A DNA stretch of 64,000 bases, taken from contig JANNPX010000010.1 in the NCBI GenBank assembly GCA_031400455.1, positions 43,180 to 107,179 on the forward strand, given 5' to 3'. The notes beneath the pieces are model-generated. The model searched no databases. It was not told where the DNA came from and saw only the letters and a program-made list of their open reading frames with translations. The position numbers and the translations under genes were made by a program. The DNA is from JANXYW01 sp031400455. Lineage in GTDB: Bacteria; Chloroflexota; Dehalococcoidia; DSTF01; JACRBR01. Shown in pieces: positions 44,705 through 52,894 of the stretch (the stretch's first letter is position 1; each line of letters opens with the position of its first letter).

Positions 44705-46282
44705 ATGAAGAAGATCCTCGTCGCCGACCCCATCGCCCAGGATGGCATCGACATCCTGATGCGCGAAGCTGACGTAGACGTGCGGACGGGGCTGGCGCCG
44801 GCCGAGTTGCTGAAGATCATCTCTAACTACCAGGCGCTGGTCGTCCGCAGCGAGACGAAGGTGACGGCGGAGGTCTTTGCCGCAGGCAAGCAACTCCAGG
44901 CCGTGGGCCGCGCGGGCGTCGGCGTCGACAACATCGATCTGGCGGCGGCTACGGAGCGAGGCGTGATCGTTGTGAACGCTCCGCTGGGCAACACGATCTC
45001 CGCTGCCGAGCACGCGATTGGGCTGATGCTGGCACTGGCGCGGCACATTCCCGAGGCGAATGCCTCGCTCAAGGCGGGCGAGTGGAAGCGGTCGAGCTTC
45101 AAGGGCTACGAGGTGCGCGGCAAGACGCTCGGGCTCGTCGGCTTGGGCAACGTCGGCTCCGAGGTGGCGAAGCGCGCGAAGGGCCTCGACATGATCGTCG
45201 TGGCGCATGACCCATACATTTCGGCGGAGCGCGCCGCCGTGCTCGGCGTCGAGCTGGCGTCGTCGCTGGATGAGCTGCTGTCGCGCGCTGATTTCCTCTC
45301 GTTGCACACGGTCGCGCCGGATCAGATCATCGGCGAGCGCGAGCTGCTGAAGGCGAAGAAGTCGCTGCGTCTGATCAACACCGCGCGCGGCAATCACGTT
45401 GATTACGACGCGCTGTCGCGTGCGATCGACGAAGGGCGCGTTGCGGGAGCGGCGCTGGATGTCTTCCCGGAGGAGCCGCCGGATATGGCCAGCCCGATCC
45501 TGCACAACGATGCCGTGATCGTCACGCCGCACCTGGGCGCGCTGACGGCGGAAGCGCAGGAACGCGTCGCCGTTGATGTTGCCGAGCAGATACTGGCGAT
45601 CCTGCGGGGCGAACCGGCGCAGTACGCCGTCAACGCGCCTATGATCGCCGCTGAGACGATGACGGCGCTGGCGCCCTTCGTGCCGGTCGCGCTCACCGTC
45701 GCGCGGCTGGCGACGCAGCTCGCACACGGGCAGATGGGGAACATCGAGATCGACTACCTCGGCGAAATCGCCCAGCACGACACAACTCCGATCAAAGCGT
45801 CGGTGATCCGTGGCCTGCTGCAGGGCATCAGCGAAGAGAACGTGACCATCGTCAACGCGAATCTCATCGCGGAGACGCGAGGAATGAAGATCGTCGAGCG
45901 TAAAGGGCCGGGGGAGGACGTGTACGCGAACCTCATCCGTGTCCACATCCACACGAGCGCAGGCGATACGGACATCACCGGCACGGTGGCGCACGACGGC
46001 CCGCACATTGTGGCGATCAACGACTTCTGGGTGGATATCCCGCCGGGTCAGGGATGGCTGCTGCTCTGCGAGAACCAGGACCAGCCGGGCATGATCGGCG
46101 CGGTCGGGACGTTTCTGGGCAAGCACGACATCAACATCAGCTTCATGCGCGTCGGCCGGACGGGCGTGCGCGGCAAGGCGCTGATGGCGGTGGGCATGGA
46201 TGACCCGATCTCGCCCGAGCAGATCGAAGAGTTGCTGTCGATCCCGAATATCCTGTCGGCACGGGTAGCGCGCTTCGACTGA
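44705..46282 (+). CDS. serA: D-3-phosphoglycerate dehydrogenase (long, ACT-containing)
   Basis: A 525-residue enzyme for the first step of serine synthesis from 3-phosphoglycerate. It has the catalytic and NAD domain (GVDNIDLAAATERGVIVVNA, LGLVGLGNVGSEVAKRA, GRVAGAALDVFPEEPP, with Arg/Glu/His catalytic positions), an ASB-type intervening domain (about 315-440) and a C-terminal ACT domain (WLLLCENQDQPGMIGAVGTF, HDINISFMRVGRTGVRGKAL) for serine feedback. This is the type-1 (Mycobacterium/Bacillus) architecture. TAATCT ends 7 nt before the ATG and no Shine-Dalgarno is seen. serB and serC are not in the window. Confidence 0.96.
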   Translation: MKKILVADPIAQDGIDILMREADVDVRTGLAPAELLKIISNYQALVVRSETKVTAEVFAAGKQLQAVGRAGVGVDNIDLAAATERGVIVVNAPLGNTISAAEHAIGLMLALARHIPEANASLKAGEWKRSSFKGYEVRGKTLGLVGLGNVGSEVAKRAKGLDMIVVAHDPYISAERAAVLGVELASSLDELLSRADFLSLHTVAPDQIIGERELLKAKKSLRLINTARGNHVDYDALSRAIDEGRVAGAALDVFPEEPPDMASPILHNDAVIVTPHLGALTAEAQERVAVDVAEQILAILRGEPAQYAVNAPMIAAETMTALAPFVPVALTVARLATQLAHGQMGNIEIDYLGEIAQHDTTPIKASVIRGLLQGISEENVTIVNANLIAETRGMKIVERKGPGEDVYANLIRVHIHTSAGDTDITGTVAHDGPHIVAINDFWVDIPPGQGWLLLCENQDQPGMIGAVGTFLGKHDINISFMRVGRTGVRGKALMAVGMDDPISPEQIEELLSIPNILSARVARFD

Positions 46283-46336
46283 ATCGGATGGAGCGCGGGC
46301 GCCCCGCCCGTCCTACGCAGAGGGGAGAATGCTGTG

Positions 46337-47482
46337 ATGCGCGCACGCGTGATGGCCGTCCTTTCACTTTCGATTCTGCTGCTTGCGGGCGGCTGCGCGA
46401 ACGAGGCCGGTGCGCCTGAGGCGACCGGCGTTCCGGCAACAGCGACGCGCCCTGCTGCCGCACCCGCGGCTAGTTCCGTCGCGACACTCGGCACCGCCGT
46501 CAGTTCGCCGCCTCAGGCAGCTTCGACGGCGACTCCTACGGTGATCACGCCCGCGCCTGCAGGCACATCGATCACGATCAGTGCGGTTGGCGATATCAGC
46601 CTTGGGCGGCAGGTGGTCGAGCGCATGGAGGCGAACGGCGCGGACTACCCGTACGCGCTGATCGCCCCGCTGATGACGGGCGATATCGGCCTCGCGAACC
46701 TCGAGGGGCCGCTGACGGATCGCGGCGAGATCTGGCCGAAAGGCTACAACTTCCGCACACCGCCGCGCTTCGCGCCGGGGCTGCTCGCGGGACGCTTCAA
46801 CGTCGTATCGCTCGCCAACAACCACGCCATGGATTACAACGCGATCGGGCTGCAGGACACCATCGTCGCGCTCGACGCCGCGGGCGTGAAGCACGCGGGC
46901 GGCGGCGACTCGCTCCAACAGGCGCTGATGCTCGATGTGCGCGGTGTACGGGTCGTGTTTCTCGCCTGCGCGCTGACGCCAGTCGAGGGCGGTGGCTTTG
47001 ACATTCAAGCATGGGCAGTTCGGCCCGGCGTCATCGGGATCACCGTCTGCGATGCGGCTCTCATCGGCGAGCAAGTTGCCGCCGCGCGCCGGGTCGCCGA
47101 CTTCGTCATCGTCGCCGTGCATGCGGGCGATGAGTACCGGAACGAGCCCAACGCAACGCAGCGCGATCTGGCCGATGAGGCGTTGGCGGCTGGTGCTGAC
47201 GTGTATCTTGGCGCGCACGCGCACGTCGTACAGCCAGTCGAGCAGCGGGGATCGCAGCTCATCGCGTGGGGGCTCGGGAACTTCATCTTCGACCTGGACG
47301 AGGTCGACCTGGCGAACATCCCCGAGCCGCGCGTGTCGCTGATCCTGAACGTGACGCTGACGACGGGCAGTGGCGTCACGGCATGGGATGCCGTGCCGGT
47401 CACGCAGGACGCGGAGGAAGATCGGCCGCGGCCGGCGACGGCGGACGAGGCAGCGATCCTGCGTGGGTTGATCGAGCCGTAA
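46337..47482 (+). CDS. CapA/PGA_cap-type metallophosphatase-fold lipoprotein
   Basis: A 381-residue exported lipoprotein (signal peptide with lipobox LAGGC, Cys near residue 21) followed by a Thr/Ala/Pro-rich linker and a calcineurin-like PGA_cap domain: ITISAVGDISLGRQVVERME, GDIGLANLEGPLTDRG, VVSLANNHAMDYNAIGLQDT and AHAHVVQPVEQRG hold the His/Asp/Asn metal positions. Relatives (CapA, PgsA) act in poly-gamma-glutamate capsule export, but single CapA-like proteins without capsule genes are common and their function is open. ATG at 46337 follows AGGGGAG; a GTG one codon earlier is also possible. Confidence 0.88.
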   Translation: MRARVMAVLSLSILLLAGGCANEAGAPEATGVPATATRPAAAPAASSVATLGTAVSSPPQAASTATPTVITPAPAGTSITISAVGDISLGRQVVERMEANGADYPYALIAPLMTGDIGLANLEGPLTDRGEIWPKGYNFRTPPRFAPGLLAGRFNVVSLANNHAMDYNAIGLQDTIVALDAAGVKHAGGGDSLQQALMLDVRGVRVVFLACALTPVEGGGFDIQAWAVRPGVIGITVCDAALIGEQVAAARRVADFVIVAVHAGDEYRNEPNATQRDLADEALAAGADVYLGAHAHVVQPVEQRGSQLIAWGLGNFIFDLDEVDLANIPEPRVSLILNVTLTTGSGVTAWDAVPVTQDAEEDRPRPATADEAAILRGLIEP

Positions 47483-47510
47483 GCAAGCGTCGAGCGAGCT
47501 AGGTCGTGGC

Positions 47511-47530
47511 GAGGGCTTTCAGCCCGCGTC
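47511..47530. repeat. Dispersed GGCTTTCAGCCCGCGTC repeat
   Basis: Copy of the GCGGGCTGAAAGCC family (minus orientation) in the 71-nt gap before the SDR gene; the other members are at 5282, 22275, 29287 and 39358. Confidence 0.5.
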
Positions 47531-47553
47531 GTGCGCGTCGCAAGGAGAGCATC

Positions 47554-48348
47554 GTGGATCTGGGACTACGTGACCGTGTCGCGATCGTCGGCGGAGCTAG
47601 CGAAGGTATCGGGCGTGCGACGGCAAAGATGCTGGCGATGGAGGGGTGCCGGATCGTGCTCGCGGCGCGGCGCGAGGCTCAGCTGGAGATGGCGGTTGAA
47701 CGTCTGCGTGCAAGAGTCCCCGGGGCAGCGATCATCGGCGCGTCGTGCGACATGTCGTCCCAGGCAGACATCGAGCGGCTGGTGGCGCGCACCGTCGCGG
47801 AGTTCGGAGGCATCGATATCGTCGTGAACAACGCCGGTGGGCCGCCGTTCGGCCGGTTCGAGCAGCACGACGACGATGCCTGGCGCAAAGCGATCGACAC
47901 GAACCTGATGAGCGTCGTCTGGACGACGCGCGAGGCGCTGCCGTACCTCAAGCAGTCGGAGCAGGGGCGGATCATCAACATCACGTCGGTGGCGGTGAAG
48001 GAGCCGATCGACGGGCTGATTCTCTCGAATTCCGTGCGGGCGGCGACGACGGGGCTGGCGAAGACGCTCTCGAAGGAGCTGGGGCCGTCGGGCATCACGG
48101 TGAACAACGTCGCGCCGGGGTGGACGCTGACGGACCGCATGCGGCCGATCATCGAAGCGCAGGCGCAGGCAGAAGGCCGTCCGTTCAACGACGTACGCGA
48201 CGAGCGGGCGCGGCGCATTCCTGTACAGCGCCTCGGTGAGGCGGAGGATGTCGCCGCGACGATCGTCTTCCTCGCGTCGGCACAGGCGCGTCAGATCACG
48301 GGGCAGACAATCACGGTCGATGGCGGCGCCGGGGCTGCGTTGATGTGA
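47554..48348 (+). CDS. SDR family oxidoreductase lacking canonical YxxxK
   Basis: A 264-residue SDR with the NAD(P) loop VGGASEGIGRATAKML, IVVNNAGGPPFGRF, the Ser in NITSVAVKEP and C-terminal ARQITGQTITVDGGAGAALM. At the active-site helix the sequence is LILSNSVRAATTGLAK: aligned from the GLAK end, the Tyr/Lys pair of YxxxK becomes Ser/Arg. I recognise this variant from a subfamily of FabG-like SDRs; whether it is catalytic is unclear. Start is GTG at 47554 with AAGGAG about 6 nt upstream. Substrate unknown. Confidence 0.85.
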   Translation: MDLGLRDRVAIVGGASEGIGRATAKMLAMEGCRIVLAARREAQLEMAVERLRARVPGAAIIGASCDMSSQADIERLVARTVAEFGGIDIVVNNAGGPPFGRFEQHDDDAWRKAIDTNLMSVVWTTREALPYLKQSEQGRIINITSVAVKEPIDGLILSNSVRAATTGLAKTLSKELGPSGITVNNVAPGWTLTDRMRPIIEAQAQAEGRPFNDVRDERARRIPVQRLGEAEDVAATIVFLASAQARQITGQTITVDGGAGAALM

Positions 48349-48376
48349 GGGGAGTTCGCAGTTTTCAGTTCGCAGT

Positions 48377-48664
48377 TCACAGTGGGCCCTCATGAACGTC
48401 GGCGAGTTCCAGTAGTTCGGCGACGGCGCCAGACTCCGCTAGCAGCGGCAGGTGCTCGACGCGGACCGGGTCGGCGCGGTAGGCGTCCAGCGCTTGCTGC
48501 GACGGGAACGACAGCATGTGCACTTCGATACGGCCGTCGGCGCTCCGCAGGCGGCGTTCGAGCTTACCGCCGTAGTTCGGCATCAGCGGCAGCACGGCGG
48601 ACTCGAATCGCTGAAACGCTGTGACGCCCTCGGCGGGGATGCGCACGATCTGCACGAGCATCAT
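48377..48664 (-). CDS. Small DUF1330-like/dimeric alpha-beta barrel protein
   Basis: A 95-residue protein, MLVQIVRIPAEGVTAFQRFE, VLPLMPNYGGKLERRLRSAD, VHMLSFPSQQALDAYRADP, that follows the ferredoxin-like DUF1330 or NIPSNAP pattern of a small dimeric barrel. Two ATGs (48664 and 48661) are possible. It lies downstream of the HNH gene on the same strand across a 30-nt gap and may be co-transcribed with it. Function unknown. Confidence 0.65.
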   Translation of the reverse strand: MMLVQIVRIPAEGVTAFQRFESAVLPLMPNYGGKLERRLRSADGRIEVHMLSFPSQQALDAYRADPVRVEHLPLLAESGAVAELLELADVHEGPL

Positions 48665-48694
48665 GAGTGAGTCCTTCGAGGCAGCGCGTTGGGA

Positions 48695-49234
48695 TCAGGC
48701 GTAGCCGTCGGCGGCGGTCTCCCAGCCGGGGACGAACTTGCGCCACTCCTCCTCGCTGCTCAGGTAGGGATAGACGACGTAGTAGCTCGTGACGCGCGGC
48801 TGGTACGGCTCCGTCAGCAGCAGCATCTTCGCTTCTTGCGGCGTGCGGCCTGCCTTGCGATGGTTGCATGACTTGCAGGCCGTCACGAGGTTCTCCCACG
48901 TGTGCCGGCCGCCTCGAAAGCGCGGGTTCACGTGATCGAGCGTGAGGTCGCGCTGGCCGCGACGGCCGCAATACTGGCAGGTGTAGCGGTCGCGGTTGAA
49001 GACTTCGCGGCGCGAAAGCCGCATCTGCGGGCGCGGCCGCTTGATCAGGTGCATCAGCCGGATAACGGAAGGCAGCGGGAACGCGCGAGTCGCCGAGCGC
49101 AGATGGCCGAGGCCGTGCTCCAGCACTTCCGCCTTGCCCCGGTCGACGAGAACGAATGCTCGCGTCGCGTTGCAGACGTTTAGCGGTTCGTAGTTCTGAT
49201 TAAGGACGAGGACGTTCGTCGCTGTCATCGCCAT
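48695..49234 (-). CDS. HNH endonuclease
   Basis: A 179-residue protein with an HNH nuclease domain at about residues 75-130: FNRDRYTCQYCGRRGQRDLT, LDHVNPRFRGGRHTWENLVT and ACKSCNHRKAGRTPQEAKML, with the HNH residues His/Asn/His and two CxxC zinc pairs. Residues 1-70 (VLVLNQNYEPLNVCNATRAF) are the conserved lead domain of this HNH subfamily, which is widespread in bacteria, not linked to a mobile element and of unsettled function. No methyltransferase or intein marks adjoin it. Confidence 0.9.
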   Translation of the reverse strand: MAMTATNVLVLNQNYEPLNVCNATRAFVLVDRGKAEVLEHGLGHLRSATRAFPLPSVIRLMHLIKRPRPQMRLSRREVFNRDRYTCQYCGRRGQRDLTLDHVNPRFRGGRHTWENLVTACKSCNHRKAGRTPQEAKMLLLTEPYQPRVTSYYVVYPYLSSEEEWRKFVPGWETAADGYA

Positions 49235-49383
49235 TCCAATCGTGCCGAATCATATCAAAGCGCGAAAACGGCAGGCAACGATCGGCTGGAGGCTGTACAC
49301 AACGAGCCCGTGTGCCTAGAATCGCCCTGATTCACGAATAACACTCCGGCACAACCCGGCGTCAAGCATGAGAGGACATCCAA

Positions 49384-49866
49384 ATGGCCACGCGCGAAGA
49401 AGTGATCAACGGTCTGTCAATGCTGATCCAGGAGGGGCACCGGGTCGCCAACGACCTGACGGACGCCCAATGGGATCTCGTCGTGGACCTGGACGGCTGG
49501 AAGGCCCGCGAAGTGCTCGCGCACATCGCCGGCGTAGGCGGCATGGTCGTGCCGATGGTCAGCGGTATCGTGAGTGCGCCCGCCGGCTCGGATGGATTCG
49601 CCGGGATCGACATCGACCAGATCAACGCAGGCGTCGTCGCGTCGAAGGCCGGCAAGACCGCCAAGGAGCTTGCGGACGAGCTTGAAACCGCATATCGCGG
49701 CGTGATCGACTTCGTGAAGAACGCGCCGGACGACGTGCTGGCGAAGCGCGTGACGGTAGCGGGGTACAAGGACGTGCCGGTCAGCGACATCGCGATCCGG
49801 ATGGTCGTGATGCACGGCCTCGCGCACATCTACAGCGTGTACAGCAGCGTCATGAACGCTCGCTGA
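49384..49866 (+). CDS. DinB/maleylpyruvate-isomerase-like protein
   Basis: A 160-residue four-helix-bundle protein: INGLSMLIQEGHRVANDLTD, the KAREVLAHIAGVGGM helix with its metal His, and IAIRMVVMHGLAHIYSVYSS with a second His pair. This fits the MDMPI/DinB superfamily of mycothiol- or bacillithiol-dependent enzymes and metal-binding relatives. ATG at 49384 has GAGAGG 9 nt upstream. The next gene, a similar protein, starts 11 nt later. Function unknown; co-transcription with the second gene is likely. Confidence 0.78.
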   Translation: MATREEVINGLSMLIQEGHRVANDLTDAQWDLVVDLDGWKAREVLAHIAGVGGMVVPMVSGIVSAPAGSDGFAGIDIDQINAGVVASKAGKTAKELADELETAYRGVIDFVKNAPDDVLAKRVTVAGYKDVPVSDIAIRMVVMHGLAHIYSVYSSVMNAR

Positions 49867-49877
49867 GGCACGCCCGC

Positions 49878-50384
49878 ATGGAAGACGCCGCTATCGCCGC
49901 TGCACTCGACGTGTTCGCATCGACCCCGGCTACGCTGCGCGCGTTGTTGACGACGCTGCCCGACGAGATCACGTCCGCGCCGGCGGATGAAAGCTGGTCG
50001 CCGCGCGATGTCGTCGCCCATCTCGCATCGCTGGACCCGCTGACGATGGTCGGGCGGGTGCGGGCGATCGTCGAGCAGGATGCGCCCGCGCTGCCGGAGA
50101 TCGATGAGCACCAGGTGCTCGAGCAATCCGGGCTGCGCTCGCTGCCCCTGGTCGAGGTTCTGGATCGGATGACACGCCAGCGTGCGGAAGCGCTGCCGTG
50201 GCTGCGCGCCCTCACGCCCGTGCAACTCCGTCGCACGGGCGTCCACGGTGCGATAGGCGAGCTCAGCGCGGCGGAGATCATCCATCACAAAGGCTGGCAC
50301 GACCTGCTGCACATCCAGCAGATCTGCCGCATGCTGGCCATCCCGCTGGACGCCGGCAGCGGAGCCATGCGCCAGTACCACTGA
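49878..50384 (+). CDS. DinB-like protein, second of a pair
   Basis: A 168-residue DinB_2 type protein with ESWSPRDVVAHLASLDPLTM and the C-terminal metal-binding helix AEIIHHKGWHDLLHIQQICR (His pair plus upstream HLAS His). It is closer to the DinB domain proteins that pair with stress responses in Bacillus and actinobacteria than the preceding protein is. Its start is 11 nt after the preceding stop, so the two form an operon. Three DinB-like proteins occur within 6.4 kb, suggesting local duplication. Function unknown. Confidence 0.78.
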   Translation: MEDAAIAAALDVFASTPATLRALLTTLPDEITSAPADESWSPRDVVAHLASLDPLTMVGRVRAIVEQDAPALPEIDEHQVLEQSGLRSLPLVEVLDRMTRQRAEALPWLRALTPVQLRRTGVHGAIGELSAAEIIHHKGWHDLLHIQQICRMLAIPLDAGSGAMRQYH

Positions 50385-50466
50385 GCCACGGACCCGCGGC
50401 GATGGGCGTTTGGCCCGTTCGGTCCAGCTCGCAATGAAATCTCCGCGTCGGCACGTCATAACGCTA

Positions 50467-50494
50467 TTGACGCGCGCGCTGATCAGCGTATGAT
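50467..50494 (+). promoter_or_regulatory. Promoter of the second surface protein gene
   Basis: TTGACG (50467-50472), a 16-base spacer and TATGAT (50489-50494). Predicted start is near 50501, leaving a leader of about 90 nt before the ATG at 50592. No structure was recognised in the leader. Confidence 0.6.
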
Positions 50495-50591
50495 TTGATA
50501 AGAAGCACACACGCTTTACTCTAACCTCGTCGCACTACTTCCGCCGGCCCGGTGAGCCGGCACGTCTATCCGCGCGCAAGGAGTTCCGCTC

Positions 50592-51650
50592 ATGTTTCGA
50601 GCATGGATGCAGCCGTTGGTCGTCGCCGCGCTCGTCGCGCTGGCTGGGGGGTCCATCATTGTGGCGCGGCTCGTCGATCCCGCGGACGTGTCGGCGCACG
50701 TTGCGCCATCGCCAACGGCGCCAAGCGGGACACGCACCGCCGAAGCGACCCACGGCCCGCAGGGGACGCGCACGGTCCTAGCCACGCGTACGGCCGTCCC
50801 GACGACGACGGCGGCCGCGACCCGCACGACGACCGTCGGCAGCACGCGCACGTCAACCAGTGGTACGAAGACATCCGTGCCGACGGCGAGCACGACGGCG
50901 GAGGCGACTGGCGAACCGACGGAGACGACAACGCCGGCGAACGACACGCCGACGCCGGACTCTGAATCCAGTGCGACTCCCACGCCAGCATCTGGTGACA
51001 CGCCGACGCCAGCATCCGGCGACACGCCGACACCCGCGTCCGGTGACACGCCCACCCCCACGCCGGCATCCGGTGAGACGCCGACTCCGGCGACCGGTGA
51101 TACCCCCACGCCGGCGTCGGAAGATACTCCGACCCCGGCATCGGAAGACACGCCGACTCCGGCATCCGAAGACACCGCCACGCCTGTACCGACGGCTACG
51201 GCTACGACCGGCGCCGAAGGCTCGGTTACGCCGCTGTCGACGGAGACGCCCACGGCCACCAACACCGCAGTCGGAAGCACCAACACACCTGTTCCAACCT
51301 CGAGCGCGACTCAGAGCGCGGGCACAAGCACCCCGGCCAATACGGCGACGCGCACCCGGACGCCGAATGCGACTTCGACGACCATTGCCAAGACGAACAC
51401 CGCCGTGGCGCGGACGTCAACGGCAGCGGCATCGCAAACGGCCCCGGCGGCGACGACGACGCAGGTTCGCGTGGTGCTCGAGAACGTCGCGACGCCGTCT
51501 CGCGACCGCACCATCGCCGTGCTGCCCGAGGCGGGGAGCGGGGGCGGTCCCGGAGGCCTGGGTGACGGACTGCTCGTGCTGGCGATGGGCGCTGCGGGCT
51601 TGCTCGGTGGCGCGATCGTCGTCACGGCGCGTCGCCGTCGCGTGGAGTAG
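50592..51650 (+). CDS. Thr/Pro-rich surface protein with LPEAG C-terminal anchor
   Basis: A 352-residue secreted protein. An N-terminal hydrophobic segment (residues 7-27) is a signal peptide or anchor; then come Thr/Ser/Pro-rich regions and TPTPASGD-type repeats (about residues 130-200), with no folded domain recognised. Residues 311-315 are LPEAG, followed by a Gly-rich segment, a hydrophobic helix (about 324-345) and the RRRRVE tail, the order of a sortase substrate with Ala in place of Thr. AAGGAG lies about 9 nt before the ATG. The C-terminus matches that of the protein at 3465-4814 (LPDAG). The protein may be a stalk or adhesive surface layer component. Confidence 0.78.
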   Translation: MFRAWMQPLVVAALVALAGGSIIVARLVDPADVSAHVAPSPTAPSGTRTAEATHGPQGTRTVLATRTAVPTTTAAATRTTTVGSTRTSTSGTKTSVPTASTTAEATGEPTETTTPANDTPTPDSESSATPTPASGDTPTPASGDTPTPASGDTPTPTPASGETPTPATGDTPTPASEDTPTPASEDTPTPASEDTATPVPTATATTGAEGSVTPLSTETPTATNTAVGSTNTPVPTSSATQSAGTSTPANTATRTRTPNATSTTIAKTNTAVARTSTAAASQTAPAATTTQVRVVLENVATPSRDRTIAVLPEAGSGGGPGGLGDGLLVLAMGAAGLLGGAIVVTARRRRVE

Positions 51651-51704
51651 CGTCACGGCACCAGATTCGCTGCGGCTTGTCGCTGCTGCGTGAAGATGCG
51701 GAAA

Positions 51705-51727
51705 GGCTCGCGCGATCCGCGCGAGCC
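51705..51727. terminator. Hairpin between surface protein gene and tRNA
   Basis: GGCTCGCGCG (51705-51714), ATC, CGCGCGAGCC (51718-51727): a perfect 10-bp stem with a 3-base loop, 55 nt after the surface protein stop and 47 nt after the tRNA 3' end on the other strand. No T-run is evident. Confidence 0.5.
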
Positions 51728-51773
51728 CTCGCCGTTGTGCTCGTAGAGAGCGCTGGCTCTCGAATGGACGTAA

Positions 51774-51848
51774 TGGCTCCCTGGGCAGGACTCGAACCTA
51801 CAACAAATCGGTTAACAGCCGATTGCTCTACCATTGAGCTACCAGGGA
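51774..51848 (-). tRNA. tRNA-Asn (anticodon GTT)
   Basis: On the minus strand the cloverleaf is complete: acceptor TCCCTGG/CCAGGGA, D-stem GCTC/GAGC, anticodon stem ATCGG/CCGAT around loop CTGTTAA (anticodon GTT) and T-arm GTAGG with TTCGAGT. The discriminator is G and CCA is encoded in the genome. Reads AAC/AAT codons. Confidence 0.96.
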
Positions 51849-51973
51849 ATGGCACTCGGGACTTGCGTCCGGCGATGGCATCGTAACGAATCTGTTGCCC
51901 CCTCTCAAGACGGGTTGTCCCTCACTCTTGCCGCTGCACACCTCTGCTACGATTGATCGAAAGGCAGGTGGAG

Positions 51974-52894
51974 GTGTCAGAAGGGCGCGAGATCCTGCGC
52001 ACAGAGGGGCTCTCGAAGCGGTACGGCCGGATCCAGGCCGTGTCGGACATGGACTTGCGCGTCTACGACAGCGAGGTCTACAGCTTCCTTGGGCCGAACG
52101 GCTCCGGCAAGAGCACGACCGTTGGCATGATCCTCGGGCTGGTGCGGCCGACGCGCGGCCGGGCGCTCGTCTTCGGCAGCGACATGGCGACACACCCATG
52201 GCCGGCGTTGCGCAAGATCGGCGCCGTCATCGAGGCGCCCGCGTTCTACCCGTATCTCTCCGGCTACAACAATCTGAAGGCGCTTGCGATCACGCTGGGC
52301 GGTATCACGAACGCGCGAATCGACGAGATGCTGGAACTGGTCGGGCTGCGCGATCGCGGGCACGACCCATACAAGACGTACTCGCTCGGCATGAAGCAGC
52401 GGCTTGGCATCGCATCCACACTGTTGCGTGACCCCGAATTGATCATCCTCGATGAGCCGACAAACGGGCTGGATCCTGCGGGAACGCGGGAGGTGCGCGA
52501 TCTCATCCCGCGGCTGGCACGGCAGGGGCGCACGGTGTTTCTGTGCAGCCACCTGCTGCACGAGGTGCAGGCCGTCAGCGACCGCGTGGCGATTGTGAAG
52601 CGCGGACGTATGGTGGCGCAGGGGACGGTCGCGGAACTGCTGGGCAGCGGTCAGTACTTGCGTATGCGCGCGGCGGACAACGAAGCTCTTACACACGCGC
52701 TGGCCGGCGTGCCGTTCATCAGCGCTGTCGAGCGCGTCGACGGCTTCGTGCGCGCGACGGCCCCGGTGGCGAAGGCGGCGGAGTTGAACCAGGCGCTCGC
52801 TACGCTGGGCATCTATGTCTCGGAACTGACGCCGTGGGAGATGGACCTGGAGAGCGTGTTCATGGAACTGACGGGCGAGGAGGCCGAAGCGTGA
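51974..52894 (+). CDS. ABC-2 type transporter ATP-binding protein
   Basis: A 306-residue ATPase (from GTG at 51974, just after an AAGGCAGG ribosome site; an in-frame TTG lies at 51953). Walker A GPNGSGKSTT, signature YSLGMKQRLGIA (the LSGGQ position is SLGMK, as in the ABC-2/NatA-like group) and Walker B LIILDEPTNGLD are present, with a C-terminal extension beyond residue 215. The next gene, a permease, overlaps by 4 bases (GTGA), giving an exporter of antibiotic- or polysaccharide-type substrates; the cargo is unknown. Confidence 0.9.
   Translation: MSEGREILRTEGLSKRYGRIQAVSDMDLRVYDSEVYSFLGPNGSGKSTTVGMILGLVRPTRGRALVFGSDMATHPWPALRKIGAVIEAPAFYPYLSGYNNLKALAITLGGITNARIDEMLELVGLRDRGHDPYKTYSLGMKQRLGIASTLLRDPELIILDEPTNGLDPAGTREVRDLIPRLARQGRTVFLCSHLLHEVQAVSDRVAIVKRGRMVAQGTVAELLGSGQYLRMRAADNEALTHALAGVPFISAVERVDGFVRATAPVAKAAELNQALATLGIYVSELTPWEMDLESVFMELTGEEAEA

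Noticed and set aside
48695..49234. HNH gene as part of a mobile intron, intein or restriction system
   Set aside because: There is no methyltransferase, group I/II intron or integrase nearby, and the gene belongs to a chromosomal HNH subfamily.
51653..51773. Possible second tRNA or small RNA beside tRNA-Asn
   Set aside because: Only the 10-bp hairpin at 51705-51727 is seen. There is no second cloverleaf and no conserved RNA motif.
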